NCBI RefSeq assembly: GCF_905475465.1
Contig: NC_062236.1
Span: 3,110,001-3,174,000 of the forward strand
DNA: 64,000 nucleotides
Direction: 5' to 3'
Source: Pieris napi
Taxonomy: Eukaryota; Arthropoda; Insecta; Lepidoptera; Pieridae
Made by a program: the position numbers and the translations under genes. This document shows, piece after piece, positions 1-14,289 of the stretch. Each line of letters opens with the position of its first letter. Position 1 is the stretch's first letter. Under the pieces are notes generated by a model. That model made no database searches and had not been told where the DNA came from. It saw only the letters and a list, made by a program, of their open reading frames with translations.

Positions 1-565
1 AGACAAGAATTCCGTTGAGAGAATCAAAGAAATTCGCACCAAAAGTTCGTAGGAATTAATCCTGCAATTTCCCTTGTTATAAATATCTTTTGACAGAAAT
101 ACATTTTGAGTTGCACAACACCAGGTAGACATGTAAATGCAGAGTATATTCAGTTTAATATATTACAGACTGTAAACATGTCAGCTGCATCTATAGACCT
201 TGAACTTGTGAATATTATCTGCGCATCGGAGGTATGACTGTGCAATGTATTGATTTAAATACTGGGAAGATTACGAAATATATTCCTTTATGTAAGCTGT
301 ACGTCGTATTAGCTTTAGAGGAAACCTGTTAGGTACTTCACTTAATCCTTATATAATTAAATATGCAAAACCGTGTGCATATTTATTTATAAGCCCAAAA
401 ACTGAATGTATGCTTATATTACTAAAACTAAACAGAAACTTAAACCTCATTAAGAGGATATGGTAAGTAAAAATATTGTTGTAAATTTGTAAAATATATC
501 AATAATTTCATCAATGTTAGTAGTTAAGTTGTAAGGGCGAGATATATATAACAATATAACAATAG

Positions 566-1020
566 ATGTCTTTGGGCAGTAGCATATTGAAATTAATACA
601 TATACAGAAAAGTGTACGACTAAGCAAGCTCCAGAAGATAAACCACTCTTTATATGGAAATTGTATTCGTTTGTTCAACAAACTTCCAAGAGAATTATCA
701 TTCAATAAATTCAAAAGTCTCATTGTAAATGAATCAATAAAGCTTTTTATAAATTTGACGATTATTTAAATGATCCTAATCCTTGGGATTGATTTGCTCC
801 AGTTCAAATATTTATGGCTGCTCTGCTTTACAAAAAATTTTTGGACTCATTGGCAATAAAAAAAGAGTGGCTGAGAGTTTCTTGCCAGTTCTTCTTGCCC
901 GCTTTACGCCCTTAACTTGCGAACCGGTAGTAAATGTCAATTTAGAATCAATTTAACATAGTTTCTGTTGACGTTCATACGTATACTGGTTACCTATATG
1001 TATAAAGTTATTTTGAGTTG
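566..1020 (+). mobile_element. LINE 3' tail (RT C-terminus plus 3' UTR), decayed
   Basis: The frame contains LQKINHSLYGNCIRLFNKLP, nearly the same as the tail at 47539-47945. The shared 3' UTR (AGAGTGGCTGAGAGTTTCTT) and the end TTATTTTGAGTTGAG follow. Frame breaks after about 770 show it is dead. Confidence 0.65.
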
Positions 1021-4000
1021 AGTTTAAAAAAATAATATTATATATATAGAGATTAAAAAGCTAATTTTTTAAGTTACAAATTTCTAGCCATAGTCCGGAG
1101 TAGCTCTATCTGCTGGAAGAACTGCAGATATTCCCTCTGTTAAATCCATTGCATCCAAAACAAATAACAAAAACGGACTTTTAATTCAATTAATAGTTAC
1201 GTGTATGATGTACGCGTAATGCCATTTTCTACTCGTTTTGTATTCCATTTACAGATTAACTAGTAGGAAGGGTGAAACTGTATATTGACTGTTAAATATT
1301 CATACTTTAGTTACCTTCTCGTTGCGTTGCTGCTAAGATGGTTTCATTTATTTATTAGCTGCGAGGTTTCGTAGAATGAGGATTGAGGGTTAACAGATTT
1401 TAATTCAACTAAATCTGATTTGGCGGTAAAACTATCCATCAGATGGTCAACAAGTTCTTTTAAGTTGTTTGTTTGAGACAGGGTAATGTGAATTAACACA
1501 TAAATAATGTCAATAACATATTTAGCATTTAAAACATTCGTCAATACTAAAAAGAAGTTCCTATTTTATTTTTTTCCAAAACTATTCAATTGCTTAGTTA
1601 TATATTATTATTAAAGTTATAATTATGCCTATTATGTAATAGTATAATCATTTGCATTTTAATCCACAACTCACATACTCCGATAGAACGCAGCATTACG
1701 AGGCATAGAATATCGGGAAACAACGAAGACATTCATGTTTGTAATTTGTATTTTTCAACGTGGAAGTTTCAGTTGTAACCCAGAACAGTGAGATTTATCT
1801 CCAACGAGGTACCAATCAATAATTTACCAAACAGTTCGTTAAATAACAAAACTAGCTAAAAGAAATGTTAAATTATAAGATCGGCATCAAATGATATCTC
1901 ATAAACATTTCATTATACTGCAGTTTTTCATTAATAAATCACATACACTTTATCTACGCCGTATATAATTGAAACGTTCAATATTTTTGGTTGTGTTAAA
2001 TGACGAAACAGTTTGCGAATTGTTGCGCCATATTGCAATTTTGTCAACCTTCGTCGATATCATCGAAACCGGTAGGAATACTAATTGGTAATGCGATGGA
2101 TTTACGCATTCTGGTTAATATCACATATATCATATCACATCTTCATAAGCACCCTGAATGTTATTGCATGTGAGACGTATATATTTAGTTGCACATTGGC
2201 TGAATTCACAAGAATTGCATTATAATTTGTCATAAATAGATTTATATACTTAAATTTTTATATTAATAAGTTTTCTATTGTATAACTGTAAGAATAGCCA
2301 TTAAGCAAATAAATAAATCTTAAGTTAGACGTGTCACGTTATTAAATTAAGCGTGGAATAAGGTACCTAAATCGAATCAAAAGCCCATGCCTTTTTACAT
2401 CAGTCATTAACAACTTGGGAATTTCGTACCTGACATAACTTGAATGTAGTACATATTATCACTGGTCTCAATCCACGACTTAGACTCTAGACATAGTAGA
2501 AATATAATTGTACGCTGATTTATGGAATTATTTAGATAACATCCTTCGTAGGTACTCCCTATGGCTACATGTACCAAAAACTATAGGATTCAAAGTTTTG
2601 ATGTTTCGTATCAAGTCTAAGAGGGACATGGTTTTCGACTGCACCTTCCATTCTTTTGTCTTTCGTAAACCCTTTAGCCACATACGTCTGCTGCATTTCT
2701 ATTTGTCAGAGTAAACTAGATAGAGATGGCGGTAAGCTACGCGGCTTGTTCGGGAACTGGTTCAACGAGGGGCGAAGAGGGCCCCAGACGAGGGACGTCA
2801 TTGACCTGTGCCCCCCGCACCCTTCTAGCACTCGCGCGAACCGTAACTTCATTGTTGCACTGCGAATCGAATTCGGTATAGCGGAGACGTTTTTGCTTGC
2901 TCCACGAGAAAACTTGATTACATCGCTTTTTAGAGTTAATAGAATTTGACGGGAAAATACACCATTAACCGGCCCTAACGTTGTTACTTCAAAGTTAAAT
3001 ACGCCGTATACATTGACAATTACATTACGAAATTTACACAAGAGGTGAGGTGTATTGTTAGACATTGATACATAAGTATAAGGTTACACCTGCTTTACAA
3101 ATGAATTATTGAAGAATTCAAAATCGCTAATTAGCTCTAACGAGAATGAATCACTGAAAAACCTAGTCTTTATAAAATAAAGCAGCTGAAAAACCTATTA
3201 AATAGTAGAAGTATAATAGACAATTGATAGATCCTTTTCGACCTCCGATATTAAACAACAAACACAAGCAAGAAACCCGTCAAAACAACAACAACTTAAA
3301 CCGAAAAACAAAAGAAATATGAAAAAAAAACAACCTTATCAAGAAGCCTTCCCACCACCTACATCGCCCTTTAAGAGAAATACATAATACATATATATCT
3401 AGCATCGCTCAATACTAGAACTTTAAGAACTCCTGCATCATCTGGAGAAAAGTCGCTTAGGATAGAGAAGAGTGGAAAGGGTTAGAGGTATTTGCCATGA
3501 GGCACCACACTCACACTCACACCGACCTCCGAGATATACCTACTGTAGTGAAAATATATTAAATATCACAGATCACAGAGTTTCGGAATTTATAGGCTAT
3601 ATTATTATATAACAGACAACAATCTTCAAACTTTTTTTATTTATTATTCGGGCATACGTTGACATTTGACAGTTCGTCAGTTAAAGGTATGTGGGTCAGT
3701 GGGTAATTCAAAACGAAGTTCGGGCTTGTGTTACTAGGTCAAGTTCATAAAATCACTCTAAGGTATATTCCAACTATCAGTCGACATTGTCACGAATTAA
3801 ACTTTTTTTCTTCTTAATTTCTTCGAAGCTGTAGCAATAGAAGTTCCATTGCTACAGGTTTTCAAAGATTGTTATCCATTACTTAATTTTTATTCATTCA
3901 CACCTAGCATAGTTTTGACATAACTTTCAACGCCACCTGTTTCTTTAGGTACCACATCATTCATGGTGGTCATTGCCACACAATGACTATTTCAAAGAGT

Positions 4001-5030
4001 ATTTTACTTAAAATACAGATCTCAATAACTTAAAATACATGGACGTGTATTGCAGATCGACCCAGTTACAAAAATAAACGAAATTTCTACGAAGAGCGAG
4101 AACTCGTTTTACGAAAGTATTTACGATTATTTAAAAACTACGAATATTATATATAAAATTTATCAATAATTCTAGATCTTAAATTCTTCGCGTGATTATA
4201 GCGAATATTAAACTCATGTCAGAATGACCTCAATATATTTAAAATAAAGTTTAGCACAGTAACTGTTCTACGAGTTTTTACTCCAAACGCACACGCACGT
4301 CAGCAAGCAAAATATTTAAGATTAAATACTTAACAATCCTTCGCTTAAAACAATCATACTCGTATATAACATTTGCAAACAAGTGTATAATTGTAATTAA
4401 TAAAATACTTCAGGTTTGTACATAAGGCCGTCACCAATTCGACCTCTAGACTACATTATGTTCTGTTATTAAGGTGAAAAGTTGAATGAACTGGAATAAA
4501 CGACAGTCAAAACAACATGAAAAGGCTTCTACAGATAATCAAAAGGCAACCTTGCTTTCTCTTTGATATATTACTATCGGGTTGGAAGTTTAGCCCCTGA
4601 AAATTGACATCAAATGTCAATAATATACCAATACCAATACCAATGCGGTTGCAACTAAACCATAAAGATGACCCATAAAAAAAAAAGTACCGACAATAAA
4701 AACATTAAGAATATATGTTAGCTTTTGTATTTATTTTCTTTTATTCAAATAACTATGAACTTTTAAATCATTTGAATTGACTAAAACGTCTCCGCAAATA
4801 TTGAAGTATAAGGGTTGTTAAGCACGTGGTAAACAGGTTGGCTTAAAGGGAGTCAGACAACAAAAGCTTCAAACTTTTAAGTAGGTAGTTCACCCTTCAA
4901 ATGAAGGAAGTCTAGTCTGTACAGACGTGCGATGCTCTAAGGTACATAATCTGTGCGTGTGCTTGAACAAGGAAAGATTGCTAGACTTTAATGTTGTATT
5001 TCTTATGCTTATTTATATAAGTGTATAGTC
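1021..5030. other. AT-rich non-genic DNA with one GC-elevated patch (2730-2890)
   Basis: No exon chain was found. At 2730-2890 the sequence becomes GC/CpG-richer and holds overlapping ORFs on both strands (97 and 119 codons). A minimal ATGGCG followed by GTAAGC at about 2726 looks like a tiny first exon with a donor, but nothing joins to it. It could be a promoter or first exon of a gene outside the window. Apart from this I see nothing. Confidence 0.3.
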
Positions 5031-5036
5031 TTAGTA

Positions 5037-5215
5037 CTTAGTATTGTCTTTGATTGACATAACCTTTACACATTTAAAGAAAAAGAAAAAAATTATAGTC
5101 ACCGTGACCACGCACGCTGTAAAGAAACGCGAAACGTCGGATAAATTTAAAATTATGTTAAATAGTTGTACATTTATGATACATAACTTCAATCCGGTCA
5201 AAAAGTTTTTTCTTT
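5037..5215. repeat. Dispersed repeat fragment, second copy at the window end
   Basis: The segment AGTATTGTCTTTGATTGACA and the following CATAACCTTTACACAT recur with few changes at about 63935-63976. The 5037 copy continues into CGCACGCTGTAAAGAAACGC and GAAACGTCGG, a type of sequence I have seen repeated in Lepidoptera. The element class is uncertain. Confidence 0.45.
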
Positions 5216-8200
5216 AAGTCTTAGTACTATTACTTTATCTATACTAAAGATTTGCTATTGAAGATATGTTCTCATATTGGATATTTAAATAAATTTATTT
5301 ATCGGCAAAAAACATACATAAGTTCAGAATTGGGTGTCACAGTTTTTTTTAAGTCCCATAGATAAGGGTTATTTGGATAGGACGGTCTATGAATTATTGT
5401 CTGACATAACATTGCACGTTTTCTTCGAAGTGATTTCAATGTTTGCGATGATTATAATTAGAATAAATACGAATATATCAGCTATTGACTGTGCCATCAT
5501 TATCTCTTGACTTTCCAAATAAATAGGTGACAAAACGCTTGTTTAATTAATTTAAACTTTAGACAAGTCACATAAACAGCCGTGTTTAGGATTTATTAAG
5601 CATAGGAAATTCATTAGCGGCTAAAGTAACAATTACTATACTGAACCAAATAACTAAAGATGACACATATTGATGCACTAACCATGTACTACAAATATAC
5701 TTTCAGACACTCATATACACGGATGCAGGCAATTTTCCATTGACACAACGCATTACTACGGTACTGCCACATGTATGTTATTCAATGATAAATTGCGTTG
5801 CTTGAAAGGCGGCCAAACAAAAAATGTAGATTGCAGTCTGTCGATCAAACTGGGATCTGACTTACCGACACGTAAGTTGGCAAGAGTCGATGGATGCGCA
5901 GGAGTAGTTTTATAAGTTTTTTTCATGCCAAATACTTGCCAACTTAAGTGTTTATATACCTACAAGGTATAGCTATATGGCCAATCAGATAATTTATTGA
6001 AAAAATTACTTGCCATGAATTGTTTTACTTGCGCAGTGCAATTGTTCTTTATATAAATACAGTAAATATATATAATGTTAATACATGTTGATCGATCTCT
6101 ACTGTTTAGCACGATCCATATTGTTACTCAGAAACGTTTACAGCCCCACAACGACAGCTTTTAAAATGAGGTCACAAAGCAGCCGCTACATTTTTCACCT
6201 CAAGCAATATATAACTAACTAGAGCCCTTAAACCAATGATACCAGATACAATTCTTTTTTTGAATTTTATTAAGAAATAGTTCTCGTGAAGCGGTGCGGT
6301 AATTATAGGCGTGTGCCAATTCTTCGGGTAGGTATCGGCGCGCGCGCGGCCGCGGCGGTCGACAAGATGGCCGCCGTCGGTGAAAGTGTAAGTCATAGCT
6401 GTACCACCAGTAAGGTGGAACCGTTGCTTGACTACACTATTCGCCATGTATGTCTTAGGAATGTGCCATAGCGATGCGATCTACGCTAGAAACGACATTT
6501 TTGGTATATAAATGGGCAACGTTTTCTCTAGATTGAGTAAAAGATATCTAAGTAGTCACGTAGTGAAACAGTTTATTAAACAAACACATGACTTATGGTG
6601 GTGCAGTTAGGTCAACTAAAATCTGATTTTGGGTCCAAATATCCTTATTATTTTATAAACAAGTATTTTACTGAATACTAATCTAAAACCCTTGGTACCC
6701 TTAGCACAAATTGTTCAATATTTCATCTAGTACATATTTGTATGAAGTAACGAATGCAACTCGAAATAACAGCGACCTTTGGCAGTCCCAAGATATAAAA
6801 AAAAAATACTTTATAATACAAATACTACACGATAGGATTCTGTCTATATAAATACACTTTAAATGTGTCCTCAGGTTTTTCTATCACATATAATTATCAA
6901 TGCACTCTTTTACACATAAAAACGTATATTTATTCTGATAATACGACGTAGGTGACATCATTTCAAATTAAATATAATAGTTCCAGTTTACAATTATTAA
7001 TTACGTCTGTGACACTATTAAATACAACTGCGAAAACAAACCGATATACAAAGAACATTGACATTTAAAAGCAACAGGTTTTGGGTGTCATACAATCAAA
7101 ATCTTGTTAATAGACCGATAAATATACGAAAAGAAACCATAACCCATCAATCTTCTACTGTTTACCGGTAATACACACATGGAGTTCCCGATTGCTCTAA
7201 TATTTTATTTTTGTATAACTATATAAGAATAAACGAATATTTTAAACCCTTCTTTAATGCTAAAATGGTATTAAAATGAGGTCATTAGTCATTCGAGCCA
7301 GTCGTACTGTCTTCCGTTTAATAGCAAAGGAGGAATAATAAATTGCAATTCATTATTAGGTATGTTATGTATCTTAAGTTAGTAGATAAGACGGTTTATA
7401 TTGTATCTTTTTAACTAAAGGCTACAGTAGAAATAAAAGACAGAGCACTCTACGGAACGGACATCTCCGTTAGTTTCAAAATATTTCTTTATTACAAATA
7501 AGCGAAAAAGGTTTAACCTTATTCAGAGATATTTTTACCTTCAGTGTGAAAAGCGAAAAAGTGGGCGCAATGAACTTGCGTAAAAACACCTATATTACTT
7601 CCTCGTTCGTTCGTATGAGGTCACGTGTAAAGTTGCCATGTCAATATACAGTGTAATCCTACGTAAAAGACTGTCATATAAGATGGAGTATTTTAGCAAG
7701 AAAACTACTCTTTATAAGCCGTTTCTTAAATAATTCACAAGGACTTTAATATTTAATAACATCTTTTGACAAGTACATTAGTACCTATAGTTTAAAATAA
7801 AAAAGATGTCGCTCGATAACGTATTCGACTACACCTTTTTATAAAAAAAACAAGAGGATATACGCGCCTAAATGACCTTCATTAGAAGAACTTGACATTT
7901 GACAAGCATAACATGGTTAAATAAAAGTATAAATATAAAATAATTCTGAATTTAAAAATTATTTTGCAAAACGTTCCGATACTCGCAAATTCAAATTTTC
8001 TTGTATGCTATACTTTATTAAAATATTCGCCGTACTCTGTGTTTAATTCACCCCAATCCCGAGTTAGCGGAGATAGCAAAGTACCGAATAAAACACCAAT
8101 AAATCATATCGGTCGTAACTATCGTGTTCGACAAAGAAATATCGTTCATAAAGATGGCAATCTTTCTCAATTACTAAACTAACCTTGGGGTGGGAATGAC

Positions 8201-9090
8201 CTCATGCACGCCTCGATCAAACGACTGTTTCCTTTGCGACACCCTTGATACAAGAAATAACAGAAAGATCAAGCGTAAAGTATGTAGTAATCAAATATCA
8301 TTATAAATGCAGCGACAAAAGTTATCTCGTACACTAACTATTGATTTCATTGTTACCATCAATATCTGTACTAAAATTCATCACAGTTTCGTGAAATAAT
8401 ATGCTGTATTCTAGCTCTCGTACCTACTCTTAAAACATAAATCAGTCTTATATTGTTATATTAAAGCATCTCCCTGTCTCTTTTCATTACAGCGTAAACA
8501 CAGGTTGAACGTGACGATGGAGAAGGGTATTACAAGTGCCAATTCGTATAAGTTTATTAATATATAATATAAATTTATAATAAATAATAAACTACTAGGG
8601 ACCTAGACTATATTATATTTTCTATATGTCATATACACTATGACATAACTCTAATTCAAGGCCATCCCTTGTTCATAAATGAATAATTGATTAATTGTTT
8701 GTAGGTACGAGTCTATTTGCAACTGCAAATCATAAGTCACATTGCTTTGTTAGTTGTTCTACCAATGTTACCAATATCTCCAAAATAGCTCCAAGGCTTA
8801 AAAAAATCGTAGTTTTGTTGCGTAAATTTTAGATATTCTTAAGATAAAATAACTTAACTTAATAAAGTACTAGTTAGTGACATAAATGTTGCTTGCTCAT
8901 TATTTTTAGGTATCGATCGATTAGGTTTTGTATTAAAATCGGTCCGATAACCCCCCAACCTTTATAAGTGCGGACTTCGATACAAAGTCGAGGTTATTAA
9001 CCCTGCCCTATCAGCTGACGACATCACTCTAACTGCGGGGAAAATTATCTTTTATGCTGTATTTCGGTCATTCACTATCGCCGCCCTTTC
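5216..9090. other. AT-rich non-genic DNA; GC-rich spot at 6330-6390
   Basis: No gene was recognised. At 6330-6390 there is a CpG-dense stretch with GACAAGATGGCCGCCGTCGG, a good start context (ATG at 6366) followed by GTAAGT seven codons on. It could be a first exon or CpG promoter on plus, but no following exon was found. The 72-codon ORF near 7964 resembles nothing I know. Confidence 0.25.
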
Positions 9091-9091
9091 T

Positions 9092-9373
9092 TTACCATTG
9101 CCAAATTGAATACAATGGATCGCAGTTTTCCACTCGGGAAATTTCAGAATTCACCTCTGATCCTAGTTCTACAAATAACATTTTTAAATTTATAAAACTT
9201 TTTCTTTTTTGAAAGCGAATTTCATAATAAACCAAACTGCGAAATGCATGAATCATTTCCGGCGAATCTCGGATTCTGGTCGGCACGTTATTAAACTTCT
9301 TCGAAGTGATGAACACCGTTCTTAGTTTTAAATAACATTTTATTTTTTGAGATAAAAAATAAATGTTCTGCAA
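9092..9373 (-). pseudogene. Possible decayed retrotransposon RT C-terminus
   Basis: The frame includes KFNNVPTRIRDSPEMIHAF, which resembles the FNxLPxxIR...F motif at the end of many non-LTR reverse transcriptases. No RT core or tail is visible, so the call is weak. Confidence 0.3.
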
Positions 9374-9989
9374 ACTTTTAAAACGACTTACTCGAATTTG
9401 TCAATCGATGATGACATTTAGGTAGGTACATGTTGAAATTAAGCCGCGGCCTATTTACGAAATTCTTAAATTCCGCAGTGGTCCCTTCCCTTTATAACAC
9501 AGATTGTGTAGGGAAAAACCAAGTATATGACTAAATTAATAATATTTTAATCAAGATATTGAGGTCAGTATAGGGTTAAACTAAGGCTTAAAGGCAGTGT
9601 TATTAGATAAGTATTATTTTCTTGTGGCTTAGCTTCACATAATATAATACGGAAGTTTAGCTGCGTATTTTCTTGAAAGACAAACCTTTTTGATTCGGAA
9701 TATAATAATATCTTATCTATAAATAGTATTGGCAATTAAAAACGGTTTAGATAGACGCAAGATAAAAAGTGTCTAACTGCCCCTTAATTACCTCGTTTAT
9801 TATTATAGTATAATAATTAATAGTTACACTTTTAGTACTTAATAGATAGAAGAGGTTAATCGTCGTCTATACATACTTACCTTAACAATTGTGCTAAAAT
9901 ATATCCTTTGCAATGGCGTATTAAACAAAGCACCTAGGTAGAATCGTTATCTTTTTAATAATCGAAAAAATTATCGTCATAATCTTAAA

Positions 9990-10880
9990 TAAAGAATGGC
10001 AGCGAAGTCGGTGCAGGTCGGAGGAGCTATAAAGTTGGCCACTTCCGCATACGTAGGTGGTTTTAACCACATGATAATGTACAATGAATGACATTGAAAC
10101 ACTAACAACTCGCCATTTCCTTGTACTCGGAATCAGTAAAATATTAGATACCCGAAATCAACAGCTTAATTGGGTCCTGGGTGAGACAATGGAAACGGTA
10201 CAATCAAGAGTCACCGAGGATACCTCATCGCAATTTATATTCAGAGCGCGACAAGTATTCCAATCAGCAGTTCAAGTAAAAAATAAGTACCTCTGGTCCG
10301 GTTTGCTTCCACGTATGCGTTCTGGCTCCGTTCTCAGCATTCACCTCGCGATTTCGAGGATCGACGCCAATGAACTGGACAGTACAGTTAGGTCACAAGC
10401 ACTGAAAGATCCAACACTATACGTCAGTTGAGCACACTACGCACAACACAATAACCAAGTTTTGAAATAATCCAGAGTTAATAAAGAGAGCAAAAACTGA
10501 AAGTCGTTTCGCCACGAATTGCGCGAAATTGACATGCATACACTGGGACGTCTCGTACAAGACTGGTCCATAAAATGAGACGACTCACGACAACGCGATT
10601 GGCTCTTGGATAATGAAAAGGGGCTATGAGGTCTCGTTCACTCTGACAAGGCTGCGTAATCGTGATCAGAGTAGGGGCACGAATGAGGCCGAATCGATCC
10701 GAGAACACCCGAAGCGCTACCGTTTATCCTACTGTCTCGTTGCCATGAATCATGATATCAGGGCCTTGGAAACCAGGGGAAGTCGATATTATGATCAACA
10801 CCTCAGGAAATATGCCATATACATAGCTAACTTTAAACTTGTATTAAATTGTTCGTTTCAAATAACGTAAGTTTCACCAA
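9990..10880 (+). other. GC-elevated segment with unassigned ORFs (115 and 85 codons)
   Basis: The stretch is richer in GC than its surroundings. It has a short ORF from ATG 9996 (MAAKSVQVGGAIKLATSAY, then GTAGGT), a TATAAAG at about 10029, and ORFs 10084-10431 and 10613-10870. None of the proteins is recognisable, and splice structure is unclear. It may be a regulatory island, an exon cluster or an old repeat. Confidence 0.2.
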
Positions 10881-11353
10881 ACCATAACAGTAAAGAGTTA
10901 TACTTCACTTTCACATAACCTACCCATACTCGTATTAATCGATTTTCCAGTAATTTTCCTACTTCATGGGCCATAGTTGTTTAACTCGACTACAGATGAA
11001 TATAGTGATTATAGATATCTACTTCTTGCATGTCTAATACATAATAATATAATCCTGTTTGGTTGTTAAATACCTACTTAAAGAGCACCTAATAATTTTT
11101 AAAGAGATACATAAATTCTTGGTTTCAATAAAAACTTAATTAACACGATAGTAGTGTTTAATTGATTAAATATTTGAATACATACTCTTTATTGTTATAT
11201 GTACTGTCAGGCTTAGGTATAGACAATTTTTGATTCCAACCAAAATTTATATTCACTACGTTACCATAGTACCTACAATCAAAATATGAATCTTGACTAA
11301 CCTCACACGTATTTTTATTTTAAATGTCTAAAATAGTTAATTTAGTATTTATA

Positions 11354-12540
11354 GTCTAGTCGACAAGTTGAAAATGGAACAAAATAGAGATACTACTCTT
11401 AAAATTATGTGCGATAGCTCATTGGATCCGGAATCACGTCTAGAAAAATGTGCTAAAAGCGTGTATTAGCACATAAAAAATTGCAAAAGTTATAGACAAT
11501 TAAAGATGAAAAAAAAATGGCATTTAGTTTTTTGCCAATATTTAATAAACTATTAATATTTAAGAAATTTTAAATAAAGATTCTGAAAGAAGAGGAAATT
11601 TCCAATAAAAAACTCCTGACTCCCGGAACTCTATCTCCATTATTTATAATGTTAATTTAACGCTGAAAATAGGTCTGCGGGTGACATTTTTAGGATTCGC
11701 GCGTGGCGTCAAAAGCGACTACGGCACATTAATTAATTTATTTAAGGTATTGAATATTTTTTTTTAAATTTGAAAAAATTATGGTGTGTTCTGAACACTA
11801 TAATTAATTTATTCCCGTTGAAAATTTTACTTAAAGTTAATTTTTCAACAAGTTAAATAATTGTTAACTAACGAAATTTTCTCGAACGACCGTCTTAATT
11901 GTAAGTGAAAAAAAATGTTTTAATAATGGTCGTAAAAATATTTCGCTTCGTAGAGCCTTTCTTACATACATACTTAACAAGATCGTGCCATAAAAGTTAA
12001 AAAAATATTTATACTTTGTTTATAACAATTTTTTTACTTAAACAAAAACTTAAAAATCCATGTAATGTTGTTAAAAAAAAATTTTTTTTTCTAAATCATC
12101 ATATAATCGTTTTTTTATTAATACAAGATATTTATTGATTTGCAAAAAAAAAAATTCCCGCCATTTGTTGATAATTTTTTTTTAAACAGATTGATTAAAT
12201 CAATGTTTTTTAAAAAAAATTTAACACAACTTTATTACATTAAAAATTTTATGATTTAAAAAAAAAAAATTTTCCTTAATAACAATTTTCAATTGTTTAT
12301 AATCGTTTTTTTTAATTTTCTATTGTTTAAATAATTAGTTAAGAAATTTTTTTTTTCTAAAAATCATAATTGATAGTCCTCTATAAAGTAACAGAAAAAA
12401 AAAATTTTTTTAATCAACAATTCTATTGTTTATTAACTTACCAAGTTGTTATAAACAAATATTCAACTTTCTTTTATTTTTTTTCTAAAACTTTTAAAAT
12501 TAACAAAAACAACCATATATAACAAAGTATAGAAAAAAAA
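11354..12540 (+). repeat. Left arm of the giant palindrome
   Basis: It runs from GTCTAGTCGAC to the run before the spacer. It matches the right arm base for base over long blocks, for example CATTGGATCCGGAATCACGT at 11418-11441 against its complement near 13700. Confidence 0.9.
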
Positions 12541-12596
12541 AATTTAATTTTAAATAAAAGTAATATTCATGATAATCAAAAAAATTTCAAAAAGTT

Positions 12597-13782
12597 TTTT
12601 TCTATACATTGTTATATATGGTTGTTTTTGTTAATTTTAGAAGTTTTAGAAAAAAAATAAAAGAAAGTTGAATATTTGTTTATAACAACTTGGTAAGTTA
12701 ATAAACAATAGAATTGTTGATTAAAAAAATTTTTTTTTTCTGTTACTTTATAGAGGACTATCAATTATGATTTTTAGAAAAAAAAAATTTCTTAACTAAT
12801 TATTTAAACAATAGAAAATTAAAAAAAACGATTATAAACAATTGAAAATTGTTATTAAGGAAAAATTTTTTTTTTAAAAATCATAAAATTTTTAATGTAA
12901 TAAAGTTGTGTTAAATTTTTTTTAAAAAAACATTGATTTAATCAATCTGTTTAAAAAAAAATTATCAACAAATGGCGGGAATTTTTTTTTTTGCAAATCA
13001 ATAAATATCTTGTATTAATAAAAAAACGATTATATGATGATTTAGAAAAAAAAATTTTTTTTTAACAACATTACATGGATTTTTAAGTTTTTGTTTAAGT
13101 AAAAAAATTGTTATAAACAAAGTATAAATATTTTTTTAACTTTTATGGCACGATCTTGTTAAGTATGTATGTAAGAAAGGCTCTACGAAGCGAAATATTT
13201 TTACGACCATTATTAAAACATTTTTTTTCACTTACAATTAAGACGGTCGTTCGAGAAAATTTCGTTAGTTAACAATTATTTAACTTGTTGAAAAATTAAC
13301 TTTAAGTAAAATTTTCAACGGGAATAAATTAATTATAGTGTTCAGAACACACCATAATTTTTTCAAATTTAAAAAAAAATATTCAATACCTTAAATAAAT
13401 TAATTAATGTGCCGTAGTCGCTTTTGACGCCACGCGCGAATCCTAAAAATGTCACCCGCAGACCTATTTTCAGCGTTAAATTAACATTATAAATAATGGA
13501 GATAGAGTTCCGGGAGTCAGGAGTTTTTTATTGGAAATTTCCTCTTCTTTCAGAATCTTTATTTAAAATTTCTTAAATATTAATAGTTTTTTAAATATTG
13601 TCAAAAAACTAAATGCCATTTTTTTTTCATCTTTAATTGTCTATAACTTTTGCAATTTTTTATGTGCTAATACACGCTTTTAGCACATTTTTCTAGACGT
13701 GATTCCGGATCCAATGAGCTATCGCACATAATTTTGAGAGTAGTATCTCTATTTTGTTCCATTTTCAACTTGTCGACTAGAC
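12597..13782 (-). repeat. Right arm of the giant palindrome
   Basis: This is the reverse complement of 11354-12540. Differences noticed include AAAATTATG preceded by T in the left arm and C in the right, and GCCAATATTTAATAAAC against GACAATATTTAAAAAAC. Confidence 0.9.
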
Positions 13783-13784
13783 TA

Positions 13785-14289
13785 TTAGATCAACTGTCAT
13801 CAAACACACAAATTCTAAAGTGTTAGACGCGTTCAGTGCCAGCATTTTAAATTATCATCATTTTTCAATTTAACATTTCCACTGAATATCATTCATCTTC
13901 TTAAATAAACAAAATTAATTTTTGTTTCATTGAACACCCATCGTATTGGGTATTTATATATATTATTACGTCAAATTAGCAAATACTTTATCGACAATAT
14001 TAACAAATAACAAGAGAAAGCTTGTTAATAAATTCAATTGTAACGATCTGATTCCTACCAAAAAGAATAAAAAACCTGTAAGTAAATTGCAGTCAATCGA
14101 TCAAATAATCTTCAACAGCAGATCTTCTATTGCCATTACATTTAACAATTAACTTCCTTCCAATCCTTCTTAACAATTAAGTTCCTTATCTTTTTTTTTT
14201 AGATAAACTACACATACATATTATGTACTAATCAAATCAAATCGAAAGTAAAAAGTAATACATACCTATTAAATGGTAAATGCTCCTAA
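13785..14289. other. AT-rich spacer, nothing recognised
   Basis: A 68-codon Lys/Asn-rich ORF at 13946-14152 is best explained by base composition. No splice structure or repeat was found. Confidence 0.3.

Larger units (their letters stand above)
11354..13782. mobile_element. Giant fold-back element: 2.43 kb near-perfect palindrome flanked by TA
   Basis: Two arms of about 1.19 kb (11354-12540 and 12597-13782) are reverse complements with only scattered mismatches by eye. They are separated by about 56 bases of AT-rich spacer around 12568. Both ends read GTCTAGTCGACAAGTTGAAA inward. TA stands at 11352-11353 and 13783-13784, as for a Tc1/mariner-type target duplication. No ORF of note is inside; the inner half of each arm is dominated by A and T runs and the outer 300 bases are of mixed composition. 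Transcription would give a very long hairpin. The superfamily is inferred only from the TA. The structure itself is directly visible. Confidence 0.9.

Noticed and set aside
2656..3065. Overlapping ORFs of 97 (+) and 119 (-) codons
   Set aside because: Both frames are open only because of the GC patch; neither protein has a recognisable motif or splice context.
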